A DNA stretch of 64,000 nucleotides from Opitutia bacterium. GTDB taxonomy: Bacteria > Verrucomicrobiota > Verrucomicrobiia > Opitutales > Coraliomargaritaceae. The notes below the pieces were generated by a model. That model had not been told where the DNA came from. It saw only the letters and a program-made list of their open reading frames with translations, and did not search any database. This document shows, piece after piece, positions 17,590 to 26,691 of the stretch. The number at the start of each line of letters is the position of its first letter. Within the stretch, counting starts at the first letter, position 1. The position numbers and the translations under genes are program-made. The stretch is from NCBI GenBank assembly GCA_029252625.1, contig JAQXBA010000030.1, forward strand, positions 17,938 through 81,937. The letters run 5' to 3'.

Positions 17590-19110
17590 ATGTCGCAACG
17601 TCTCCTAATAATCGTAGCATGGATCGGTATCGTTATACTCTCGTTAACGTTACGCCTGCATAACTTAGAAGAACGCCCGATCCACGCCGACGAGGCGACC
17701 GGCGCACGTATTCTCGCTCGTCAATTAGCTGGCGAAGACTACCAGTTTAACCCACAGCATTTCCATGGCCCGCTACTCAGCCTTAGTTCGCAGCCGATCG
17801 CGCGCAGCCGATCCGAAACCTCCTGGAGCGAGCTATCCACAACCACTTTGCGACTCAGCGCTGTCATTGCCGGTCTACTAGTGGTATTTACCCCGTTACT
17901 ATGGAGACGATCCATCGGACCTTGGGGCGCATTAGCAGCCGCCGCACTATTAGCGAGTTCACCGCTGATGGTTTACTACAACCGCATGTATATTCATGAG
18001 AGTTTGCTGACGCTCTTTGCGATGCTGGCTTGCGCGGCAGTCTTGCGGCTCACCGAGCAACCAGGCAAGCGAATCGGTATAGCGACAGGGCTCTGCATCG
18101 GTCTGATGTTTGCCACCAAAGAAACCTTCGCCATCTCAATACTCGCGTGGCTACCGGCCGTCGGGCTCTGCTTCTGGAGACAGCAAGCATCTGACTCACG
18201 ACATATCTGCCCCAACCTGCGTCTCTATCTATTACCGAGCGCGTGCTTAGCGATCAGCGCAGCATTCACCGCCGCTTACTTTTACAGCGATGGCTTTCGC
18301 TCCCTACAGGGTATCATTGACGCGGTGCGCACCTACTTCGTTTACGAGACCACTGCTGGCCACCATAAGGGCATAGGCTATTACCTGGAGCTGCTTGTTT
18401 GGCCCAAGCAACAGTTCGGTATCTGGTGGACTGAAGCACTCATTGTGCTACTCGCTGTGATCGCGGTCGCATTCGCCGTAGTGAAGCGTGTGTCGAACCC
18501 TGCGGTTCTCTTTCTGGCGATCGCCACGGTGTGCCACTTTATTATCTACAGCTGCATCCGCTACAAAACCCCGTGGCTCATGATGGTGCCCTGGGCACAT
18601 GCCTGTCTGCTGGCTGGCTATGTCTTTAGCTATTTCCCGAATTTAAAGACGAGATCCCGTCTCGTCCTCACACTCCTTTTACTCACTGGACTCGCCTACC
18701 AGACCAAACAAAGTATGCATGCCTGCGGCCACCTAGCCAATGACAGCCGCAATCCTTACGCGTATGTGCCCACCAGCAAAGACGCAGCAAAGGTCGAACG
18801 CTGGCTACACGAGTTAAGCGCTCTACCTGATGCACCCTCGCTCACGCCCATCGCCGTAATCGGCCAAGAATATTGGCCACTGCCGTGGTATTTACGTACT
18901 TTCGAAACCATTGGCTACTGGTCGGCACCGGTTCAAGGCATCATAGACTTGCCTATGATCTTCGCGATGCCTGCACAAACCCAGGCCTGTGACAAATTGC
19001 TCGGAACCACACACACACAACTCCCGCGCGGCCTTCGCGCAAACGTCGCCGTGACACTTTATTTACGCAACGACATCTGGCAGCACTGGATGCGCAACGA
19101 CAGCCAATGA
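17590..19110 (+). CDS. TIGR03663 / Agl23-like GT-C membrane protein
   Basis: A 506-aa polytopic inner-membrane protein with some ten hydrophobic helices. The first extracytoplasmic loop has RPIHADEATGARILARQLAG, carrying the acidic DE expected of GT-C fold glycosyltransferases (GT39/ArnT-like). FHGPLLSL, YYNRMYIHESLLTLFAM and LMFATKETFAISILAWLPA are characteristic of the TIGR03663 family, called flippase activity-associated protein Agl23 after archaeal N-glycosylation loci. In bacteria its role is unknown; transfer of a lipid-linked sugar or a flippase partner is inferred. The stop overlaps the next start as ATGA, coupling it to an ApbE-like gene. That pairing is odd, since flavin transfer and glycosylation have no obvious link. 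Confidence 0.8.
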   Translation: MSQRLLIIVAWIGIVILSLTLRLHNLEERPIHADEATGARILARQLAGEDYQFNPQHFHGPLLSLSSQPIARSRSETSWSELSTTTLRLSAVIAGLLVVFTPLLWRRSIGPWGALAAAALLASSPLMVYYNRMYIHESLLTLFAMLACAAVLRLTEQPGKRIGIATGLCIGLMFATKETFAISILAWLPAVGLCFWRQQASDSRHICPNLRLYLLPSACLAISAAFTAAYFYSDGFRSLQGIIDAVRTYFVYETTAGHHKGIGYYLELLVWPKQQFGIWWTEALIVLLAVIAVAFAVVKRVSNPAVLFLAIATVCHFIIYSCIRYKTPWLMMVPWAHACLLAGYVFSYFPNLKTRSRLVLTLLLLTGLAYQTKQSMHACGHLANDSRNPYAYVPTSKDAAKVERWLHELSALPDAPSLTPIAVIGQEYWPLPWYLRTFETIGYWSAPVQGIIDLPMIFAMPAQTQACDKLLGTTHTQLPRGLRANVAVTLYLRNDIWQHWMRNDSQ

Positions 19111-19952
19111 GCCATATTCATCAATTCGAACACCACGCGATGAAGACCACCTTCATTTTCCGTATCGTTAGCGACGATGCTAAAATCGCGCAGGATGTCG
19201 CGCACACAGCGGTTGTGCTACTGGACGAAATCGAAATGACTCTCAGTCGCTACATCGAAGGTAGTGATGTGTTTCGAATCAACCACATGGAGACCGGACA
19301 AACACTTTTTATCAGTCAGACCTGCTATGACTGCTTAAGGCTGGCAGCCGAAGCACATGAGGATACTGGTGGCCTGTTCGACATCACTCTCGGCACATTA
19401 ATTGAACATCAAAAAAACAAAGCTGCCGGCAGCGTCCCATCGCTCAGCGGCATGCTCAGCATTGATCCAAATCGACCGGCGATCACATGTGTCACCGCCG
19501 GACGAGAAATCGATCTCGGCGGCATTGGCAAAGGCTATGCGCTTGACCAACTAAAAATCCTACTGGAAGACTGGGGCATTGAATCGGCGCTGCTTTGTGC
19601 TGGTGCGAGCACGCAGTTAGCCTTCGGCTCCGCGACCTGGCCGATAGAGCTGAGCGGCGAACACAATCAGCTGACCATCAAATTAAACAATCAAGCTCTG
19701 AGCGCCTCGGGGATCGGCATTCAAGGCAGCCATATCGTCTCTCCCCACAAACGTCGAGCGCCCGATTACCATTTTAAACGCGCATGGATATTGCAACCCA
19801 GTGCCGCGCTAGCTGATGCCTGGTCAACCGCTCTTATGCTAATCGATGCCAAACAGCTCCGCACCTTTGAGGCCCCTCAAGACACGCTCTACTTCGAAAC
19901 GAGCTCCGGCATCCATCCCCTGCAAAAATTGCAAGCAACGCTGACCGAGTAA
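19107..19952 (+). CDS. apbE: ApbE-family FAD:protein FMN transferase
   Basis: Attaches FMN from FAD to a threonine or serine of target proteins using a divalent cation. The protein is 281 aa with EMTLSRYIEGSDVFRINH near residue 43 (flavin and substrate loop), REIDLGGIGKGYALDQL (134-149), NNQALSASG, GSHIVSP and AALADAWSTALM, the metal-binding C-terminal motif. An alternative ATG is at codon 12. Most ApbE proteins carry a lipoprotein signal; none is seen here, so it may work in the cytoplasm or have a missed upstream start. It overlaps the Agl23-like gene by four bases. Its target in this window is unclear: there is no nqr or rnf cluster nearby. Confidence 0.9.
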   Translation: MSHIHQFEHHAMKTTFIFRIVSDDAKIAQDVAHTAVVLLDEIEMTLSRYIEGSDVFRINHMETGQTLFISQTCYDCLRLAAEAHEDTGGLFDITLGTLIEHQKNKAAGSVPSLSGMLSIDPNRPAITCVTAGREIDLGGIGKGYALDQLKILLEDWGIESALLCAGASTQLAFGSATWPIELSGEHNQLTIKLNNQALSASGIGIQGSHIVSPHKRRAPDYHFKRAWILQPSAALADAWSTALMLIDAKQLRTFEAPQDTLYFETSSGIHPLQKLQATLTE

Positions 19953-20077
19953 TTACGGGTGGCCGCTTGAAATATTAAGGCAGCCAAGTCGCACCCTTGA
20001 GATTACGTGTACGTTCTGAAATCTAGGCAACAAACTTGTTGTCGTCTCTCATGCAACAGAGATACTCGCTCGTGAAT

Positions 20078-21673
20078 ATGCCAGAGCACACACCAAAAGA
20101 CTCCGCCCAAGCGCCACTTGTTGATATCGTCCTACCGTTCGAGGAATCCGAGTGTTTCTCGGCGTGGAAAACCGCGATCGCCAAGCAACTCTCACTGCCA
20201 GAAGAGCGAATCGTCGATATGCGCCTGCGCAAACATTCAATCGATGCCCGCCAAAGACAGATCAAAGTGCAGCTACGAATCGAAGTCGGCCTCGACCAGG
20301 ATCTCCCACCTGAGCCGGAGCTGAAGCCCCTCTACGACAGCCCAGCCGCAGATGCAAAAACAGTGCTCATCATTGGTTGTGGTCCCGCGGGCATGTTTGC
20401 CGCGCTGCGAGCTCTCGAACTTGGCCTTAAACCAATCATTTTAGAGCGTGGCAAGGACGCCTCGGCACGGCGCTTCGATCTCGGACCCATTCTCAAAAAA
20501 GGCACTGTCATAGAGGACTCCAACTATTGTTTTGGCGAAGGCGGTGCCGGAACCTTCTCGGACGGCAAGCTCTACACTCGCGTTAAAAAGCGCGGTCCGA
20601 TTCGCGACATCTACGAGACGCTCGTCGCGCATGGCGCTCCTGAGCGCATCCTAATCGACGCGCACCCGCACATTGGCTCTAACCTGCTGCCTAAAGTAGT
20701 CATGGCGATGCGCCAATCAATCCTCGAAGCTGGCGGTGAAGTCCACTTCGGCGCGAAGGTGAATCAATTCATTCTCAACGGCGGCCGTATTTGCGGGGTA
20801 ACCACAGCGGATGGCCGCGAGTTCCTCAGCGATCGTTCGATCTTGGCAACTGGCCACTCCGCACGCGATATTTACCAGCAGCTTTATACCCAAAATGTGC
20901 GTCTTGAACAAACGCCCTTTGCGGTCGGTGTACGCATCGAGCACCCGCAACCTCTGATTGATAGCACTCAGTATCACTATCCAATTGGGCAAGAACGCCC
21001 ACAGCTACTCCCTGCAGCCAGCTATCGACTCGCCACTAAGATTGACAATCGTGGCGTACACTCCTTCTGCATGTGCCCGGGCGGCTTCATCGTACCTGCA
21101 GCGACTGAGAACGATGAGGTAGTTGTCAATGGCATGAGTCTCGCCCGGCGCGACTCCCCCTTTGCCAACAGTGGTATGGTAGTCAGCGTTGAACCAGAAG
21201 ACACCGCACCCTTTCAAGCCGAGCACGGCGTGCTCGCCGGTATTGCACTTCAAAAACAATTAGAAATTGCCGCCAAACAGGCTGGCGGTGGCGGTCAAGT
21301 TGCACCTGGACAACGCGTGACCGACTTTTTAGAAGGCAAAACCTCAGCAGATCTGCCGGAGACCAGCTACTTCCCTGGCATTCAAAGCGCACGCCTCGAC
21401 GCGATTATGCCAGAATGGATTGTCTCACGCATGCGCCGCGGCTTAACGCTATTTGGCGAGCAAATGCGCGGCTATATTACTGAAGAGTGCAATTTGATCG
21501 GTTTTGAGACACGCACCAGCTCACCCGTGCGCGTACCGCGGGATCCAGACTCACTACAGCACCCAGATATCGCGGGGCTCTACCCATGCGGTGAAGGCGC
21601 GGGCTACGCCGGTGGCATCGTCAGCGCAGCACTCGACGGCATCCGCTGCGCAGAAGCGGCGGCAGGACATTAA
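20078..21673 (+). CDS. FAD/NAD(P)-dependent oxidoreductase, uncharacterised
   Basis: A cytoplasmic flavoprotein of about 531 aa from the ATG at 20078; an ATG at 20051 and a TTG at 20036 are also in frame. About 80 N-terminal residues resemble the small ferredoxin-like entry domain of this family (DIVLPFEES...WKTAIAKQLSLPEERIVDMRLRKHSIDAR). Then comes VLIIGCGPAGMFAALRALELGLKPIILERG, a GxGxxG Rossmann motif for FAD. SNYCFGEGGAGTFSDGKLYTR and YPCGEGAGYAGGIVSAALDGIRCAEA are the strong family signatures. The family is widespread but its reaction is not known. It converges on the Fe-S carrier gene, five bases between stops. Confidence 0.85.
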   Translation: MPEHTPKDSAQAPLVDIVLPFEESECFSAWKTAIAKQLSLPEERIVDMRLRKHSIDARQRQIKVQLRIEVGLDQDLPPEPELKPLYDSPAADAKTVLIIGCGPAGMFAALRALELGLKPIILERGKDASARRFDLGPILKKGTVIEDSNYCFGEGGAGTFSDGKLYTRVKKRGPIRDIYETLVAHGAPERILIDAHPHIGSNLLPKVVMAMRQSILEAGGEVHFGAKVNQFILNGGRICGVTTADGREFLSDRSILATGHSARDIYQQLYTQNVRLEQTPFAVGVRIEHPQPLIDSTQYHYPIGQERPQLLPAASYRLATKIDNRGVHSFCMCPGGFIVPAATENDEVVVNGMSLARRDSPFANSGMVVSVEPEDTAPFQAEHGVLAGIALQKQLEIAAKQAGGGGQVAPGQRVTDFLEGKTSADLPETSYFPGIQSARLDAIMPEWIVSRMRRGLTLFGEQMRGYITEECNLIGFETRTSSPVRVPRDPDSLQHPDIAGLYPCGEGAGYAGGIVSAALDGIRCAEAAAGH

Positions 21674-21678
21674 TAACG

Positions 21679-21996
21679 CTAGTTAAACGAACGACCACAG
21701 CCGCAAGTACTGCTGGCATTCGGATTGCGCACTTCGAAGCCTTTGCCCGTCAAACCATCGTCGAAATCGACAACACTCTCGTCGAGATACTCAAGACTCG
21801 TCTCATCAACCAGAAATTCGACACCGTTGTTTTCAAACAACTGATCGTCACCCTTCTTTTCGTCAAAAGACATACCATACTCGAAGCCTGAGCATCCACC
21901 CGCCTCGACCAAAATTCGGAGCTTCTGCCCCTCAGTAGCTTTCTCGGCCTGCAACTGTCGGATTTGTGCCACCGCACTGTCTGTCAATGTAATCAT
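21679..21996 (-). CDS. A-type iron-sulfur carrier (ErpA/IscA/HesB family)
   Basis: A 105-aa protein that receives or delivers [2Fe-2S]/[4Fe-4S] clusters to apoproteins. The three conserved cysteines are present: Cys35 in EAGGCSGFEYG, and Cys98 and Cys100 in STCGCGRSF. The core also has KLRILVEAGG and VDFDDGLTGKGFEVRNPNA, as in ErpA. It starts MITLTDSAVAQIRQL at 21996. It is alone rather than in an isc or suf operon. ErpA, IscA and SufA cannot be told apart here; ErpA is favoured by length and the FEVRNPNA motif. Likely clients in this window include Nuo subunits and the radical SAM protein, by inference. Confidence 0.92.
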   Translation of the reverse strand: MITLTDSAVAQIRQLQAEKATEGQKLRILVEAGGCSGFEYGMSFDEKKGDDQLFENNGVEFLVDETSLEYLDESVVDFDDGLTGKGFEVRNPNASSTCGCGRSFN

Positions 21997-22078
21997 GCTC
22001 TACAGCAAATGCCCTTCGGAGCCACTGTCAACCTACACCTCAAACCGATAACTTGATTGAAGCATTTTTCATGCTAGA

Positions 22079-22429
22079 TTGACAAATAAACTTGAAAAAG
22101 TTTCAAAATCGCAGTTTATTAAGCACGTGTTTACGCTCCAACAGGCATCCAATAAACTGCATCTCGAACTCGTACGTACGATCTCGGAAGGTGCCATGGT
22201 CCATCGAGCCAAACAAATGGGCTCGGGGCATCCCAGTAAACGCTTAGCGATTAAACTAACCCACAATAGTACACTCACCGCCCGAAAAGTAATTCTCAAC
22301 GATAAAGGCTACCGATCAACCAATGATACGCTAGCTATTTACATCAAAGACTTAATGGGCAGCAGCAGCGCAGCTAAACGCTGGACATTAAGCGAGACAT
22401 CAGGCCTCGAACGAAACGAAGAGGCCTAG
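22079..22429 (+). CDS. Hypothetical protein upstream of rpoN (uncertain)
   Basis: An open frame of up to 116 codons immediately before rpoN. Its first in-frame TTG (22079) is unlikely as a start because it lies in TTGACA, which looks like a -35, and overlaps the dyad TTGAAA/TTTCAA at 22092-22106. Later starts (a GTG near 22127, an ATG at 22196) would give 100 or 77 residues. The predicted protein is basic, polar and without recognised motifs ([27 protein letters not shown]). It could be a small gene cotranscribed with rpoN, or non-coding leader. Weakly supported. Confidence 0.3.
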   Translation: MTNKLEKVSKSQFIKHVFTLQQASNKLHLELVRTISEGAMVHRAKQMGSGHPSKRLAIKLTHNSTLTARKVILNDKGYRSTNDTLAIYIKDLMGSSSAAKRWTLSETSGLERNEEA

Positions 22430-22454
22430 AGCCCACAACGCCAGCAAAACTATC

Positions 22455-23903
22455 ATGAGCTCACAAGGGTTCCAACAAGTCCAGAAACAGACGCAGGCGC
22501 TCGCACTAGCACCTCAACTACGAAATTCTCTCAAGATTCTCCAAGCTCCGGCAGTGGAACTACGCACCTCGATCCTTGAAGAGCTCCAAGCGAATCCGCT
22601 GCTCGAAGAACTCGCGATTGACAGCATCAGTGTCGAAGAACACCGCGAAGACCCGAATGCCAACCAACTCGAACAAGATGAAGAAACCGAGTTTAATCCA
22701 GATGATTTCAGCGCCCTTGAGCGCATGAGTGAAGATATGCGCGAGCACTACGCACTAGAAAATACAGGTCAGAGTCACACCTCCGAAGATGATGAGCGTC
22801 GCGAACACTTCATGAATTCGCTCACCACAAATGTCTCACTGCAACAGCACCTCGTCGAACAAGCCGAACTCACCGACTGTTCTAATCAAGAGCGTGAGGC
22901 CCTACTTTACCTCATCGGCAGTATTGACGATAATGGCTTCCTTACTGAGACAGTCTCCAACATAGCTCTTACCAGCCGTATCCCCTACAGCTCGGTCAGC
23001 AAGGCCAGCGAAACACTAAAGTCCTTCGATCCGCCCGGAATAGGCACTAAAAACACACAAGACTGCCTAGTTACACAGCTCGAGCTGCGCGGGCAAGGCA
23101 AGAGCATCGCAGCCCAGATCCTTCGCGAACACTTTCAACTTCTCATCCGACGCCGCATCCCTGAACTCGGACGTAAACTTCGCGCTAGTACCGAAGACAT
23201 CCAAGATGCTATTGAAGCGATCGCGACACTTGAACCTTCGCCAGGCAAACGTTTCAGCCCAGACTCAAACGCAGTCATCGAACCCGATGCCACTGTATAC
23301 AAAGATGAATATGGCGAATGGCAGATCGCGCTGAACAGCGACTATATTCCTCGTCTGCGCATCAGTAGTACCTACAAGGACATGCTAGCCAAAGGGAATC
23401 TAAACCAAAAGGAAAAGGAGTTTATGGTCGAGCGCATGCGTTCAGGTAAATTTCTAATCAACTCAATCGAACAACGCCAACAAACCATTGAACGCATCAC
23501 ACTTGAAATCCTCAAATTTCAAGGCGATTTCTTTGAAGCTGGAGTCTCCAAGCTGCGCCCATTGACAATGAATACCATCGCGCACATAGTCGGTGTGCAC
23601 GAAACCACTGTTAGCCGTGCCATTGCGAATAAATACATCCGCACCCCTCATGGCGTTTTCGCATTTAAATACTTCTTCACGCCTGGCTATAAAGCGGGCA
23701 GCGGCGAATCAATCTCCAACAAATCAATCAAAGACATAATTAGCCATATTATAGAAGAGGAAAACCCCGCAAAGCCCTACAGCGACCAAGGAATCGTCAA
23801 TATCTTAACCGAAAAGAAGATCAAGATTGCCCGCCGCACCGTAGCCAAATACCGCGAGGAACTCAGCATCTTACCAACCAACTTGAGACGAAGGTACCAG
23901 TAA
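22455..23903 (+). CDS. rpoN: RNA polymerase sigma-54 factor RpoN
   Basis: Sigma factor for promoters with -24/-12 elements, needing an AAA+ activator. It has 482 aa. Region I is the glutamine-rich [39 protein letters not shown], which contacts the activator. An acidic linker follows (residues 55-115). The core binding domain is central, and the DNA-binding domain contains the helix-turn-helix [23 protein letters not shown]. The RpoN box [10 protein letters not shown] begins near residue 459, intact. No sigma-54 activator lies in this window. Downstream are 188 bases without a convincing gene before the convergent hemW-like gene. Confidence 0.96.
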   Translation: MSSQGFQQVQKQTQALALAPQLRNSLKILQAPAVELRTSILEELQANPLLEELAIDSISVEEHREDPNANQLEQDEETEFNPDDFSALERMSEDMREHYALENTGQSHTSEDDERREHFMNSLTTNVSLQQHLVEQAELTDCSNQEREALLYLIGSIDDNGFLTETVSNIALTSRIPYSSVSKASETLKSFDPPGIGTKNTQDCLVTQLELRGQGKSIAAQILREHFQLLIRRRIPELGRKLRASTEDIQDAIEAIATLEPSPGKRFSPDSNAVIEPDATVYKDEYGEWQIALNSDYIPRLRISSTYKDMLAKGNLNQKEKEFMVERMRSGKFLINSIEQRQQTIERITLEILKFQGDFFEAGVSKLRPLTMNTIAHIVGVHETTVSRAIANKYIRTPHGVFAFKYFFTPGYKAGSGESISNKSIKDIISHIIEEENPAKPYSDQGIVNILTEKKIKIARRTVAKYREELSILPTNLRRRYQ

Positions 23904-24091
23904 CACTGCAGACGATGCGTCGTTCCCACCACATTGATAAAATCGCGGACAAACGCTTAGGCGAATGGTCGAATCGACGACGACAATTAACTACGAGTGC
24001 AACTCGCCCTCACTCCACCACAAAACCCCATACAACACAACTGCTGAATCTAAAGTTCGACTCTTTACCACTCTTCAATAAAATGCCGTTC

Positions 24092-25267
24092 TCAAACCAC
24101 CGCTTCAAGGACCGCGCTACCGATCGCGTCACAAACGAGACGCCCCTTATGCGTCAAATGCGCATGCGTTCCGTCTCGTATCAATAGGCCCTCAGCCTCA
24201 AAAAAGGCTAACAATGGCTCTAATACAGCCATCACTTTTGGCGCGGGAAAGCGCAGCGCGATGTCAGCCAAATCAATACCTACATTCATACGCAGTCCAA
24301 AAATAATCGCGTCTGCCATTAAAATACTAGCATCGAGCGACACCAGTTCGACCTTAGGCGACAGCCCCGACTCCATACTAGCGGCCCATTCCTTTAAATT
24401 TGACGGACGCTGATAACGCTCCCCCCGATACTGACTGGCAGCCGAAGGGCCACAACCGATCCACTCGGCCATTCTCCAAGTATTAACATTATGGATACAC
24501 TCCGCTCCATCCTTCGAAAAATTAGAGATCTCATATTGAGCATACCCCAACTCTGCAAGTAGCTCCCAACCGCGCTCATAAAAGCGCAGCTCGCGCTCTT
24601 CATCGATTTTCAGTTTCCCCTGGGAAAGTTTCACATAAAGAGCCGTGTCTTCCTCAAAAGTTAAGCAATAGGTCGAAAGGTGCGACGGCCCAAGTCGAGC
24701 CGCTTCGCGAATAGCCCCTTCCCACTGCTGCATTGATTGATTAGGGATAGCAAACATTAGATCCAAATTGGTCTGAGGGAAACCAGCGGCTTCGACTAAG
24801 CTCCAAGCTTTATAGATTTGATTAGGGCGGTGCAGACGGCCCAGCGACTCCAGTAATTCCTCATCAAAACTCTGCACCCCCATCGAGATACGCGTCACAC
24901 CGAGGTCGCGCAACACAGCAAGCTTATCAGCTTTAACTGTCGACGGGGCCATCTCGATCGTCCACTCCGCAGGTGCATTCCCTAGGCGTTTCAGCATTGA
25001 TCGCCCAAGACATTCCAAATCTTTGGCCGACAGTAAGCCTGGCGTGCCGCCGCCCCAAAAAACTGTGTCTACCGATCGACTGTCGGAAATTAGCGCAAAC
25101 TCAGCGTCCATCGCGCTGAGATAGCGATCCAAGTCGCCGCGCCGCGGCTTCTCTTGGTAAAAGGCACAGAAATCGCAGGTCGATGCGCAAAACGGGACGT
25201 GACAGTATAGACCCAAGGTCGTTTGTGTGGGATTGACAGTTTTCAGCTCTTTTCCTTGCAGGTGCAT
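24092..25267 (-). CDS. hemW: HemW-like radical SAM protein
   Basis: A 391-aa radical SAM enzyme in the HemW/coproporphyrinogen dehydrogenase-like family. The cluster motif is C27-x3-C31-x2-C34 in YCHVPFCASTCDFCAFY. Also seen are the FWGGGTPGLL motif, WTIEMAPSTV, ISMGVQSFDEELLESLGR (SAM binding) and YEISNFSKDGAECIHNVNTW, plus a C-terminal winged-helix part. HemW proteins bind heme and supply it to proteins such as respiratory enzymes; HemN proper makes protoporphyrinogen. The short C-terminus and general sequence favour HemW over HemN. It reads leftwards, divergent from the lipoprotein gene. A start further in at a valine cannot be excluded. Confidence 0.9.
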   Translation of the reverse strand: MHLQGKELKTVNPTQTTLGLYCHVPFCASTCDFCAFYQEKPRRGDLDRYLSAMDAEFALISDSRSVDTVFWGGGTPGLLSAKDLECLGRSMLKRLGNAPAEWTIEMAPSTVKADKLAVLRDLGVTRISMGVQSFDEELLESLGRLHRPNQIYKAWSLVEAAGFPQTNLDLMFAIPNQSMQQWEGAIREAARLGPSHLSTYCLTFEEDTALYVKLSQGKLKIDEERELRFYERGWELLAELGYAQYEISNFSKDGAECIHNVNTWRMAEWIGCGPSAASQYRGERYQRPSNLKEWAASMESGLSPKVELVSLDASILMADAIIFGLRMNVGIDLADIALRFPAPKVMAVLEPLLAFFEAEGLLIRDGTHAHLTHKGRLVCDAIGSAVLEAVV

Positions 25268-25297
25268 AGTCAGAAGGCATACCTTCTTCCAAGATCT

Positions 25298-26197
25298 ATG
25301 AAAGCCAAGCGCATATTACTACCTTCTTCCCTCTTCATCGCATTCTGCCTGACTGCTTGCAGTGTCAAAATCGTCAATACGACGCCTGACATCGCCCCTG
25401 CCTCGCCGACAGGCAACTACACCTTAAGCGCTCACGCGCAGGTCAATAAAAAGAACGTCGTGCCGAGTAGCCTAGAAGCCTTCGTCGTGATTGACGGTGA
25501 ACAGCGCGCAATGACAGCTACCACAACTGCACCAAACCTATTTCAATATGATTTTCAAGCGACAGCCCAAGAGGAACTCACCCGCTTTTACTACGTACTC
25601 AAATTCGTCACACAAAAAGAGAACGGAACAACTGCATCCGCACAGGTCATCTCGGATCTTTATCAAGTTCAGCTACCGAGTCAGATCACATTGAAAGTTA
25701 ATAAAACACGCGCAGCTGTCGGCACTCGTGTCTCAATTAATGGCCAAGGCTTTACAGACCAGGACATCGTTTTTATCGATCACACACCCGCCGAGACTGT
25801 CTTTACCTCTCCCAAGCAACTGCAATTCGTCGTGCCACAATTGAAGCCAAACTTCGGCTACAGCATCGAAGTGCGCAGCACCACACGAGCTCAGATCGCA
25901 GGCTATCTACGCATTGACCCAGCTAGCCCACTCAGCGTTTTACCAAAACAGCTCAGCTTGAAACCAGGACAAAGCCAGGCACTCGCTTTTGCCCTCGACT
26001 ACCCTGCCCCCTACGGAGGCCTTTATGTTAATGTCACCACCGACATACCTGACAGCATAATTATGCCAGAGGTACTTATACCCGAAGGTGCCCGCACTGT
26101 CAGCGCCACCATCAAAGGCGACAAAGTCGGCCAAGGTCATCTGTTCATCAACGCAGATGCCCTACCCGAACTGGTCATCCCCCTTACGGTTCGCTAG
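25298..26197 (+). CDS. IPT/TIG-domain lipoprotein
   Basis: A 299-aa secreted lipoprotein of unknown function. From the ATG at 25298 the signal MKAKRILLPSSLFIAFCLTAC ends in the lipobox LTAC, so Cys21 is the lipidation site. Residues 40-120 form a beta-rich stretch. A probable IPT/TIG domain follows (KTRAAVGTRVSINGQGFTDQDIVFIDHTPAETVF and PKQLQFVVPQL), a fold found in surface and carbohydrate-binding proteins. The C-terminal 90 residues are another beta-sandwich-like region. It lies 30 bases from the divergent hemW-like gene. No obvious partner gene. Confidence 0.7.
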   Translation: MKAKRILLPSSLFIAFCLTACSVKIVNTTPDIAPASPTGNYTLSAHAQVNKKNVVPSSLEAFVVIDGEQRAMTATTTAPNLFQYDFQATAQEELTRFYYVLKFVTQKENGTTASAQVISDLYQVQLPSQITLKVNKTRAAVGTRVSINGQGFTDQDIVFIDHTPAETVFTSPKQLQFVVPQLKPNFGYSIEVRSTTRAQIAGYLRIDPASPLSVLPKQLSLKPGQSQALAFALDYPAPYGGLYVNVTTDIPDSIIMPEVLIPEGARTVSATIKGDKVGQGHLFINADALPELVIPLTVR

Positions 26198-26265
26198 TTA
26201 CTCCTAAATCTGCGATTTTGCTTCAATCCTGTTTACTGAACTTAATCCCAGAATTTGCAATCGGG

Positions 26266-26691
26266 TTAGTGCGATGCCGCGCACCTTTCATCGCTGGCAA
26301 TTCTCGAATATTCAGATGGATTCAGTTCTTGATCTAGCATCCTCATCTGAGCGATGAGTTCAGAATTCGGGTGAGTATTCTCATACATTGACAGCAAGAA
26401 GGAGATCGAGGGTTCTTCATTCATCAGCATCGAGGAATTAATAAAATTTTTGCAATTAAGTATTTCCTCTAAATCAGCCACTTTCTTGGCCATGTGACCG
26501 CGCAAACTTATTGGGAGCCACGTTTCCTTGAGCAGCGCTACCAATATTTTCTGAATACGATTTTTTAGATTTTCAACCGTCGGTACAGACACACCAAATT
26601 GCACCTGACTAGGCGACCAAGTTGCTTCAAGCAGGGCATCGTCTGCGATTAAGTTATTCACGGGTAATGCTTTAATTTCATTGGTTTTCAT
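26266..26691 (-). CDS. Hypothetical protein (141 aa)
   Basis: I do not recognise this protein. Its ATG (26691) directly follows the TAA of the gene at 26692-27195, so the two are almost certainly cotranscribed and coupled. It is mostly helical, with VPTVENLKNRIQKILVALLKETWLP, then VADLEEILNCKNFINSSMLM, and no signal peptide or membrane segment. It belongs to a cluster with two response regulators and an unknown protein, so a signalling accessory role is a guess. Two cysteines are present but no metal motif. Confidence 0.55.
   Translation of the reverse strand: MKTNEIKALPVNNLIADDALLEATWSPSQVQFGVSVPTVENLKNRIQKILVALLKETWLPISLRGHMAKKVADLEEILNCKNFINSSMLMNEEPSISFLLSMYENTHPNSELIAQMRMLDQELNPSEYSRIASDERCAASH

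Noticed and set aside
23915..24187. 90-codon frame between rpoN and the HemW-like gene
   Set aside because: Overlaps the last 96 bases of the HemW-like gene, is rich in His, Thr and Arg and has no recognisable motif.
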